Shown: positions 1-4,817 of the stretch, piece by piece | How positions within the stretch are numbered: the stretch's first letter is position 1 | Layout of the letters: each line of letters begins with the position of its first letter | DNA from: an uncultured Christensenellaceae bacterium | GTDB lineage: Bacteria; Bacillota; Clostridia; Christensenellales; Borkfalkiaceae | Direction of reading: 5' to 3' | NCBI GenBank assembly: GCA_910587625.1 | Contig: CAJUMW010000019.1 | Span: forward strand, 23,733 to 33,919 | Length of the DNA: 10,187 nucleotides | Program-made: the position numbers and the translations under genes | The notes under the pieces: generated by a model | The model's input: the letters and a program-made list of their open reading frames with translations, nothing else | What the model was told of the DNA's origin: nothing | Databases searched by the model: none

Positions 1-473
1 CCGTCTATCAGTAATCTATCCCGTTCCCCGTCGCCCGTAAGTTCGTCTTGTTCCTGTAAATAACGCTGTACGCCGCTCTGAATCTTGTCGAAATCATTCT
101 GCTCGCTGTCCGCAAGCTCCGTATCGTTCAGCTCGTCCAAGCCGCCGAGCAACCGTTTCATAGGAAGTATCGGGCGGGAATAACGGTTATCGCCGTGCGT
201 GTCGTTCGCATCGAAAACGAACTGCTTATATCCGTCGTTGTCGTAATACGCTATACCCTTTCTGCCTTTCGTAATTCGCCTGTCCATTGCCGCCCATTCG
301 TTAAAAGAATAGCAAACCGTAGCGTTCGGACGTTCAATGACTATCTGACAAGAGTCGTGAAGATTGATGTGCGGATTTTGCGCTATAAAACGGTAAAAGT
401 TTTTGAGTTTTTCGCCGTCCGACAGCATTTCCGAAATCGCTTCATTACGTTCCGTTAATCTGCCGTTAGCCAT
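1..473 (-). CDS. N-terminal part of a large ArdC-like protein of ICE/plasmid type (runs off the left edge)
   Basis: The frame is open from the ATG at 473 to the window edge, giving 157 codons without a stop. GGAGG lies 4 bases upstream of the ATG. The N-terminus carries the pattern seen at the start of very large Firmicute ICE proteins (ArdC-type antirestriction/ssDNA-binding domain, often fused to helicase and DNA-methylase domains): a segment with NPHINLHDSCQ, then ERPNATVCYSFNEW, a basic KGRKGI turn, and DGYKQFVFDANDT. This assignment rests on remembered family patterns, not a search. In such proteins this domain is thought to protect or process incoming DNA. The start overlaps the stop of the upstream helix-turn-helix gene by 8 bases, so the two are probably translationally coupled. 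Everything after about residue 157 is outside the window, so fused domains cannot be judged. The DNA is about 50 percent GC at the far left, richer than the phage tail region. Confidence 0.72.
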   Translation of the reverse strand, partial: MANGRLTERNEAISEMLSDGEKLKNFYRFIAQNPHINLHDSCQIVIERPNATVCYSFNEWAAMDRRITKGRKGIAYYDNDGYKQFVFDANDTHGDNRYSRPILPMKRLLGGLDELNDTELADSEQNDFDKIQSGVQRYLQEQDELTGDGERDRLLID

Positions 474-966
474 TTCGCCTCCGCATAAACCTACGGCTCG
501 GAAGCTCGTCCGAATCAAAGATTAAATTTTCAAATTCTTCGCTTTGCTCCCAATCTTCGCTGTACTCTTTTTCCTGTTCCGCAATTCTGCGAGCTTTCTT
601 TTCTATAGGTGTTTCAAGGCTTTGCTCTGTGCCCGAATTAAATTTGCAACTCATTTGCCCCTCCCATACATATTTTTGTATTCGTCTTTTTTCCTGTAAG
701 CTCGGAAACCAAATAACAGATATTGACGCTCTTGCCCCAAGCAAACGTACAAACGCCTTAATTTCGGATTTATTAAATCGACAATGTTTATACAATTTGC
801 GTCTGAATTTACGCTTATCCATTCCGAGTCGCGTCGCAACAAAACTTTGTGTAAACCGTTTGCGTTTTAGCCAACGTTTCAGTACACGGCTTTTTAAAGT
901 TAAGCCGTTTTTGTAATACTCAGTAAAATTTGTTTCCGACAAGAACGTATTTGCTTTTAAAGCCAT
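466..966 (-). CDS. helix-turn-helix protein of mobile-element type, 166 aa
   Basis: An XRE/Cro-like helix-turn-helix is visible at about residues 38-77 (FTQSFVATRLGMDKRKFRR, then a second helical stretch). It is followed by IWFPSLQEKRRIQKYVWE, a feature I associate with small DNA-binding proteins of Firmicute ICEs and plasmids. The C-terminal third is strongly charged and acidic and ends with an arginine cluster. The ATG at 966 has AGGAGG 9 bases upstream, which supports this start although it puts 47 bases inside the 3' end of the preceding gene. The next internal ATG is residue 50, inside the helix-turn-helix. It overlaps the following ArdC-like gene by 8 bases. The likely role is transcriptional or replication control of the left block; no target site is identified. 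The exact family is uncertain. Confidence 0.68.
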   Translation of the reverse strand: MALKANTFLSETNFTEYYKNGLTLKSRVLKRWLKRKRFTQSFVATRLGMDKRKFRRKLYKHCRFNKSEIKAFVRLLGARASISVIWFPSLQEKRRIQKYVWEGQMSCKFNSGTEQSLETPIEKKARRIAEQEKEYSEDWEQSEEFENLIFDSDELPSRRFMRRRNG

Positions 967-1180
967 TCAGCGTTTCCTCCTCAAAATCGATGAGCTTCAC
1001 AACCGCTTTTTCGCCGTGCTTGTTGTAAATGTCTTTTACTGCGTCATAACCAATTTGTTTGCCCTGTTCAAGCAATCTGACAACTTCTACGCTTAAACCT
1101 AAACTGTTCGCAAGCTCTACATAATCTGTAATACCGTGTTTCTTACAAAAACTACGGCAACCGTTAATATTCAGTTTCAT
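920..1180 (-). CDS. small helix-turn-helix protein, 86 aa
   Basis: This short protein has a helix-turn-helix-like pattern at about residues 14-45 (HGITDYVELANSLGLSVEVV followed by RLLEQGKQIG), then a helix and a basic tail. It resembles the small XRE-family regulators that sit in clusters on conjugative elements, but it is too short and diverged to assign by eye. AAGGAG lies about 8 bases before the ATG at 1180, so the start is well supported. It overlaps the next gene by 47 bases in another reading frame, and it follows the sigma-like gene after about 60 bases in which no promoter is evident. It is probably co-transcribed with its neighbours as part of a regulatory cassette. Confidence 0.65.
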   Translation of the reverse strand: MKLNINGCRSFCKKHGITDYVELANSLGLSVEVVRLLEQGKQIGYDAVKDIYNKHGEKAVVKLIDFEEETLNGFKSKYVLVGNKFY

Positions 1181-1241
1181 TCCCTGCTCCTTTCTTCGTG
1201 GATTTGTTCAATCCCTCTCAAGTGGTAGGCAAGTATGAAGC

Positions 1242-1739
1242 CTAAAAGTTTACATCTTGCAGAAAATTTTTTAAAAATTCTTTTAATCGACCGATTTTTC
1301 TTGACATTGCCGCCTTTTTTACGCCTCTTTGTTCAGCTATATCTTTTTGTTTCATTCCGTCATACAAAAGCATTGTTAATATTTCTTTGTCTGAATCAGA
1401 CAAAGATGTTATCGCAATATACAAGTCTTTATTTCCGATTTGCTCTATCCAACCGAAACGATCGGTTTCAAAGTGCTTATCCTCTATCGAAAAATTATGT
1501 AAGAATTTCTTTAATAACGGGTTCTTTGCGTCGCTGTCGAAGTCATCCTCATCAAACGCCGTAATATCCAAACTTTGCGTATGACGAGCTTCGCGCCGCC
1601 TGCCCCTATACCAATCTTCGTCACAACTTCGCAAGATTTGAATTTGTTCCTCCGTCATTCCCGACGCAAGTAATTCCTTGCTTAGCTTCGCTTGTTCTCT
1701 TTCAAACAGTGCCCTTTCTTTTCCGTCGTTCCATTTCAT
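1242..1739 (-). CDS. sigma-70 region-4-like helix-turn-helix protein, 165 aa
   Basis: Residues about 105-160 look like a sigma-70 region 4 domain: a SLSDSDKEILTMLLYDGMKQ segment, then KDIAEQRGVKKAAMSRKIGR as the recognition helix-turn-helix. The N-terminal half (MTEEQIQILRSCDEDWYRGR and an acidic stretch around residues 58-70) matches the layout I recall for the small sigma-like proteins of Tn916/Tn1549-type conjugative elements. It lacks the room for full sigma regions 2 and 3, so it is more likely a regulator with a sigma-4 fold than a complete sigma factor. GGAGG lies 9 bases before the ATG at 1739. It is the first gene after the tandem terminators, so it should have its own promoter between 1740 and 1809. 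I see no convincing -35/-10 pair there. Confidence 0.72.
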   Translation of the reverse strand: MKWNDGKERALFEREQAKLSKELLASGMTEEQIQILRSCDEDWYRGRRREARHTQSLDITAFDEDDFDSDAKNPLLKKFLHNFSIEDKHFETDRFGWIEQIGNKDLYIAITSLSDSDKEILTMLLYDGMKQKDIAEQRGVKKAAMSRKIGRLKEFLKNFLQDVNF

Positions 1740-1809
1740 TTTTTAAATCCTCCGATTTTTGATTTTTTTACTTAATCGCAATCAGACGATTTTGGCTTAA
1801 AACAAAAAA

Positions 1810-1847
1810 GCCCGACTGCTTGGACGATAAAATCCTTGCAATCGGGC
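1810..1847 (-). terminator. rho-independent terminator, minus strand (second of a tandem pair)
   Basis: Arms at 1810-1823 and 1834-1847 pair at 11 of 14 positions, with six consecutive outer pairs (GCCCGA/TCGGGC). On the minus strand one further mismatch becomes a G-U pair. The stem is followed on the minus strand by a run of T (1809-1804) and then GTTTT. The ten-base loop (1824-1833) contains ATTTTAT on the minus strand, complementary to the loop of the upstream hairpin. It separates the zinc-ribbon unit from the sigma-like gene. Confidence 0.78.
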
Positions 1848-1856
1848 AAATAAAAA

Positions 1857-1908
1857 AATCCGGCATACAGACTAAACCCAAAATAGGATTTTATCTGCTT
1901 GCCGGATT
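1857..1908 (-). terminator. rho-independent terminator, minus strand (first of a tandem pair)
   Basis: Arms at 1857-1870 and 1895-1908 pair over nine consecutive outer positions (AATCCGGCA/TGCCGGATT), then two mismatches, then three inner pairs. The minus-strand stem runs into a seven-T tract (1858-1852). The loop is large, about 24 bases, and includes ATAAAATCC on the minus strand. It lies about 140 bases after the zinc-ribbon stop codon and probably ends that transcript. Confidence 0.75.
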
Positions 1909-2048
1909 GTTTACATTTCCGCTTTGGCACGTTGCCGTGCTTTACAAACTCTTATGTATGTTCTTGTCGTGGGATTTACCTGTTACACTCTTTCAATAAC
2001 GACCCGCGAATCGGTGTACATACACGATAATATTCAGTTTTTATTTAA
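1909..2048 (-). other. non-coding stretch with nested inverted repeats (possible structured 3' UTR or small RNA)
   Basis: No convincing gene is present between 1740 and 2048; the rest of that gap holds the two terminators. This part contains a seven-base pair of arms (1955-1961 with 2018-2024) enclosing a five-base pair (1966-1970 with 1999-2003), and a separate hairpin GCACG-TTGC-CGTGC at 1927-1940. On the minus strand these lie in the predicted 3' untranslated region of the zinc-ribbon transcript. Folding could be functional or chance. The same region, read in the zinc-ribbon frame, has several stop codons. Confidence 0.35.
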
Positions 2049-2231
2049 TCAATTTACTGTTTTAAGTCTTATATCTATCACCTTTGAAGATTTTTGTTTG
2101 CTGAATATCTTTACCCTACATCTTGGACAGCTTATACGCACCGCTCCATCATAGCCCTTAAAACCAGATACTCTTACTCCGCAATTAGCACAATACATTT
2201 GTATAAAACCACTGTTGACTATTTCACCCAA
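2049..2231 (-). CDS. small zinc-ribbon protein with TTG start, 60 aa, behind an SOS-type promoter
   Basis: Two CxxC pairs, C14-A-N-C17 and C35-P-R-C38, are spaced like a four-cysteine zinc ribbon, with a basic segment after the second pair (RVKIFSKQKSSK). The layout recalls Com-type and related small phage or mobile-element zinc-finger regulators that bind nucleic acid, but I cannot name a family. The start is chosen as TTG at 2231 because GAGGAGGG lies about 6 bases upstream. The next candidate, ATG at residue 12, has no ribosome binding site. A near-perfect promoter and a LexA-box-like operator lie directly upstream, and two terminators downstream, so it appears to be a monocistronic, damage-inducible unit between the lysis end of the tail operon and the ICE-like block. 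A regulatory role is inferred; the target is unknown. Confidence 0.7.
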   Translation of the reverse strand: MGEIVNSGFIQMYCANCGVRVSGFKGYDGAVRISCPRCRVKIFSKQKSSKVIDIRLKTVN

Positions 2232-2237
2232 AATTTT

Positions 2238-2244
2238 CCCTCCT
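2238..2244 (-). promoter_or_regulatory. ribosome binding site deciding the TTG start at 2231
   Basis: The minus strand reads AGGAGGG here, 6 bases before the TTG codon at 2231-2229. This is the only strong Shine-Dalgarno match in the leader, and it favours TTG over the internal ATG at 2198. Confidence 0.7.
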
Positions 2245-2256
2245 CTTCTAATTTAG

Positions 2257-2270
2257 CGAACATATGTTTA
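2257..2270. promoter_or_regulatory. LexA/SOS-box-like operator
   Basis: The plus strand reads CGAACATATGTTTA. It matches the Gram-positive LexA (DinR) consensus CGAACRNRYGTTYC at 13 of 14 positions and contains the ten-base palindrome AACATATGTT. The site lies just downstream of the -10 element of the minus-strand promoter, about +6 to +19, where a bound repressor would block initiation or clearance. Host LexA or a phage-encoded LexA-like repressor could use it. The assignment is by consensus only. Confidence 0.68.
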
Positions 2271-2281
2271 TTTACGTTTAA

Positions 2282-2310
2282 AGTATAAGACTTTTAGGGA
2301 TGTTTGTCAA
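2282..2310 (-). promoter_or_regulatory. strong sigma-A promoter for the zinc-ribbon gene
   Basis: On the minus strand, -35 TTGACA (2310-2305) and -10 TATACT (2287-2282) are separated by exactly 17 bases. The predicted start is near 2275. It is the best promoter in the window, and it sits between the hairpin after the holin and the zinc-ribbon gene. Confidence 0.82.
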
Positions 2311-2410
2311 CCGTATTTACGCAACTTTTTTTATTTAAAAACTTTTAGATTTTAAATTTTATTTATGACTATATATGCCATGTTTATTATGCCATAAATG
2401 ATTTTTAAAT

Positions 2411-2441
2411 AATCCGATAAACGTATATTGTTTATCGGATT
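2411..2441 (-). terminator. perfect 12-bp hairpin after the holin gene, probable terminator
   Basis: Arms at 2411-2422 and 2430-2441 (AATCCGATAAAC and its exact complement) enclose a seven-base loop, starting 8 bases after the holin stop codon. On the minus strand the stem is followed by ATTTAAAAATCATTT, which is AT-rich but not a clean T run, so termination may be weak. Its position at the end of a late operon favours a terminator. A protein-binding or recombination site is the alternative. Confidence 0.58.
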
Positions 2442-2449
2442 AGATATGA

Positions 2450-2824
2450 CTAAATAGATTTTGCGTTCTGCGTGTTAATAGTTGTGTTATTTATTATCTT
2501 ACCGTTTGTATTTACTTTTTTAGTAAGACTGACAAGTTCCTCTATTTTTGCACTTACAGCGGCGCAATCAAACTTGATTTTATTGTCTATTGCAAATTGA
2601 TTTGCCTTAGTCATTACATATTGTTTCTTTTCTTCACCTGTAAAATGCAAAAATGTTTCGGCTTCTTCAATATAAGGTAAAATCATATTACCAATCTGCG
2701 TTAAGTGTTCGGTAAATTTTTTTGCTTTCGCGCTTTTTATAAACTTACTTAAAAATGTAAGCGTTGTTATCAATAAACCCAATGCCGTACCGGCTATAGA
2801 AAGAATTATATTCAAATTCTCCAT
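2450..2824 (-). CDS. phage holin, LLH-type, 124 aa
   Basis: One hydrophobic segment at about residues 4-26 (ILSIAGTALGLLITTLTFL) is followed by a lysine-rich stretch (KFIKSAKAKK) and a soluble helical domain with EEKKQYVMTKANQFA and AKIEELVSLTKKVN. This is the layout of the LLH family of phage holins. Holins accumulate in the inner membrane late in infection and open it at a set time so that the endolysin can reach the cell wall. AGGAG for its ATG lies inside the last codons of the radical SAM gene, and the ATG directly abuts that gene's stop codon, so the two are coupled. No endolysin gene is visible in the window. The N-terminal membrane segment could also fit a tail-associated membrane protein, but the position at the end of the tail operon favours a holin. 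Confidence 0.66.
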   Translation of the reverse strand: MENLNIILSIAGTALGLLITTLTFLSKFIKSAKAKKFTEHLTQIGNMILPYIEEAETFLHFTGEEKKQYVMTKANQFAIDNKIKFDCAAVSAKIEELVSLTKKVNTNGKIINNTTINTQNAKSI

Positions 2825-3673
2825 TTACTTTATCTCCTGTTTAAAATTTGACCATTCTTGTATTTCTCTTTTACTGTTTGTATTTATAAAAAACTTTTTG
2901 TATCTTTGAGTTAAATCGCAATTTGCACAGAATGGAACCGGACCTCTGAATTTTTCAATCTTTTCCCGTGTAAGCCGCTCGTCTATCACTAAGTAATCTT
3001 CAGTGCCGAGCTTAATATCAAAATCGAAATAACCATTGAATAAATCCACAAATTCCGCCGAAGGACAGTTAAATATCCTACCGTTGCGGATATTTATTTT
3101 ACTTCGCTCCCACCCGCATTTTTGGTACTTATCCAATGACACAGACTGATTGCACGAATAATTAGTCAGATTGAAGAACCGTTTGCCGTTATGAACATAT
3201 ACAAGATTATTAAAGCAATCGTTTTCTTTAAAAACTGCGTCTATGTATTCAGATTTGTAATCATAATTGGTTATAGCCCAAACAATACCGTTATCTTTTA
3301 CAAATTCCCAAAAACTTTTATCGTCTCTATATTTTTCTAAAAACTGACCGTTAGAATATATTCCGATATAGCAATTTTGAAAAACATATCTCAAAATAAA
3401 AAGCAAGTCTAAAAATTTCGGGTGCAGCGTCGGTTCACCGCCCGTAAGCCAAAACGTATGCACGTCCGACAATACTTTTCGCAAAATATTTATTTCTTTA
3501 GTAAAATCTTTGATATTTACAAAATTCGGTTTTTTAGCCAGCGGCGCCAAATGCGAACACGAGACGCAATTCCTATTACAAATATCAGTAATGCAATATT
3601 CGATATGATATGAATCGTTAAATTGGATACGCATAAAATCAAAATTATAACGTTCGTTAAGAATGTAATTCAT
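2825..3673 (-). CDS. radical SAM enzyme with C-terminal auxiliary-cluster cysteines, 282 aa
   Basis: The canonical CX3CX2C motif for the SAM-bound 4Fe-4S cluster is present as C32-NRN-C36-VS-C39. A GGE-type SAM-binding motif (LTGGEPTLHP, residues 76-85) follows. The sequence after the cluster, SHLAPLA, resembles the CxHFxPLA signature I recall for radical SAM proteins found beside glycosyltransferases in surface polysaccharide clusters. The C-terminal third carries C186 (KCGWERS), C203 (FNCPSAE) and C249-AN-C252, a set able to hold a second cluster as in SPASM or twitch domains. The substrate is unknown. The gene starts 8 bases after the glycosyltransferase stop, with no Shine-Dalgarno before the ATG at 3673 or before the in-frame ATG at 3634, so translation probably relies on coupling. 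The product would act in the cytoplasm and need anaerobic or iron-sulfur-competent conditions. Confidence 0.87.
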   Translation of the reverse strand: MNYILNERYNFDFMRIQFNDSYHIEYCITDICNRNCVSCSHLAPLAKKPNFVNIKDFTKEINILRKVLSDVHTFWLTGGEPTLHPKFLDLLFILRYVFQNCYIGIYSNGQFLEKYRDDKSFWEFVKDNGIVWAITNYDYKSEYIDAVFKENDCFNNLVYVHNGKRFFNLTNYSCNQSVSLDKYQKCGWERSKINIRNGRIFNCPSAEFVDLFNGYFDFDIKLGTEDYLVIDERLTREKIEKFRGPVPFCANCDLTQRYKKFFINTNSKREIQEWSNFKQEIK

Positions 3674-3681
3674 ATATTCAG

Positions 3682-4362
3682 TTATTTGCGCTTTTGCGGT
3701 TTAAATTCGTCAAACACATATACAGGCGGTAAGCCCTGCTCTTTTCTCTCGCGTGAAATTTGCAAAACCTTAACTATCCTATCTGCCATACGTTCAAAAT
3801 CGTAGTTATAAAAGTATAAAGGAGTGTTAATTTGGTTTTCATTATATTCAGCTTTATCTCTGACTCTTTTGACAAACTCATAATCTTCGTTGATCATAAG
3901 TTCTTCCCTAAACCTCGTTTCTCCTATTAATTCTTTTGAGAAAAAATGAAGCCACAATGTCAACCGTTCAGAAAAGTTACCTCTTTGGTCGTTGACGATA
4001 TGCGTCATAACGCGGACGGCGTTAAAGCCCTGAATAGCATTGTATAAAAGGGTTAAGGCGGAGTTATTTATAAGATAATCGTCTCCGTCGACAAAAGCTA
4101 TATACTGTCCCGTGGCGTTATCGAGCCCAACGTTTCGCGCACCTCCGGCACTGCGACAGTTTGTAATAAGCAATTTAAGGTTTAAATCTTTATGATTTTC
4201 CGACCACTTGTTGATTACCGATTCCGTATTGTCAGTTATAGAATCGAGAACCAATAATATTTCGTATTCGCTTTTTTCAAAGTCCTGATTGTATAAACTG
4301 TATAGGCAATTCGATATTTCTTTTTCTAAATTATGTATGGGAATAATTACTGAAATTTTCAT
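3682..4362 (-). CDS. family 2 (GT-A fold) glycosyltransferase, 226 aa
   Basis: The start MKISVIIPIHNLEKEI is the typical nucleotide-sugar-binding first strand of GT2 enzymes. SAGGARNVGLDNATG (residues 71-85) and the metal-binding DXD-like motif VDGDD (91-95) follow, then an ED pair (E159-D160) in the usual place of the catalytic base. There is no transmembrane segment, so it is a soluble or peripheral enzyme that transfers a sugar from a nucleotide sugar; donor and acceptor cannot be read from sequence. Its ATG overlaps the stop of the upstream 148-residue gene as ATGA, with AGGAG 6 bases before the start. The sampled stretch is about 30 percent GC. At 226 residues it is short but complete for a single-domain GT2. 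Its place inside a phage tail operon is unusual. Confidence 0.9.
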   Translation of the reverse strand: MKISVIIPIHNLEKEISNCLYSLYNQDFEKSEYEILLVLDSITDNTESVINKWSENHKDLNLKLLITNCRSAGGARNVGLDNATGQYIAFVDGDDYLINNSALTLLYNAIQGFNAVRVMTHIVNDQRGNFSERLTLWLHFFSKELIGETRFREELMINEDYEFVKRVRDKAEYNENQINTPLYFYNYDFERMADRIVKVLQISRERKEQGLPPVYVFDEFKPQKRK

Positions 4363-4805
4363 ATTTTTCTCCTGATTTCTTTTATCACAACCTTAGTAGG
4401 AGTTGTTAAAGTTTTAATTCCCTTAAAATCATAAATATGATAATTAAAAGTAAAATTAAGCCTACCATTACTAACTGAAAAATATACGTTTGCTTGGTTA
4501 AAATCAACAGTTGTCGGTAAAAGCCAAGTATTTATTGGATTACTGAAATAATTAGGGCTACCTCCCTCTACGCATTCCGAAAACGTAATATCGGCAGTTA
4601 AATAAATTTTATCATTGGCATTATGACCTTCAAAATCCAAACCTCCCGACCAATTAAATTCCGCAGAACCAGAGAACAATATTTCCCAGCCGTCAGCATT
4701 TTTACGCCAGGCATCGTTGCCATACATTTTCAGTGCATCCGTATCGGTATATACTTTTACTTTACTATCTCCCGAAACAGTGTTGTTGTATATCTTTAAT
4801 GACAT
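4359..4805 (-). CDS. unknown 148-aa protein of the tail fibre cassette
   Basis: I do not recognise this protein. It is rich in short beta-type strands, asparagine, serine and threonine (for example DGWEILFSGSAEFNWSGG and VYFSVSNGRLNFTFNYHIYD), has no signal peptide or membrane segment, and ends in a basic RRK. It looks like a compact beta-sandwich, as found in tail-tip accessory or carbohydrate-binding domains. It starts 12 bases after the tail fibre gene, with GGAGGGG close before the ATG, and its stop overlaps the start of the glycosyltransferase as ATGA. That coupling suggests the two products are needed together. It could be a minor structural or receptor-binding protein, a fibre chaperone, or an acceptor for the glycosyltransferase. 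Composition is low, 14 G/C in the 60 bases at 4441-4500. Confidence 0.72.
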   Translation of the reverse strand: MSLKIYNNTVSGDSKVKVYTDTDALKMYGNDAWRKNADGWEILFSGSAEFNWSGGLDFEGHNANDKIYLTADITFSECVEGGSPNYFSNPINTWLLPTTVDFNQANVYFSVSNGRLNFTFNYHIYDFKGIKTLTTPTKVVIKEIRRKI

Positions 4806-4817
4806 AATCCCCTCCGA

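Noticed and set aside
1910..2048. Possible decayed continuation of the zinc-ribbon frame, with pieces reading MYTDSRVVIERV and NPTTRTYIRVCKARQRAKAEM between stop codons.
   Set aside because: There are three in-frame stops, no ribosome binding site, and no family I can name. It could be a remnant coding sequence, but the evidence is too weak to call a pseudogene.
1924..2154. Plus-strand open frame of 76 codons with hydrophobic segments opposite the zinc-ribbon gene.
   Set aside because: It has no ribosome binding site or promoter, starts within inverted repeats, and lies antisense to a better supported gene with its own promoter and start signal.
2374..2395. Direct repeat TATGCCAT, two copies 14 bases apart between the zinc-ribbon promoter and the hairpin.
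   Set aside because: Only eight bases in an AT-rich spacer, with no link to a known promoter or gene; chance is likely.
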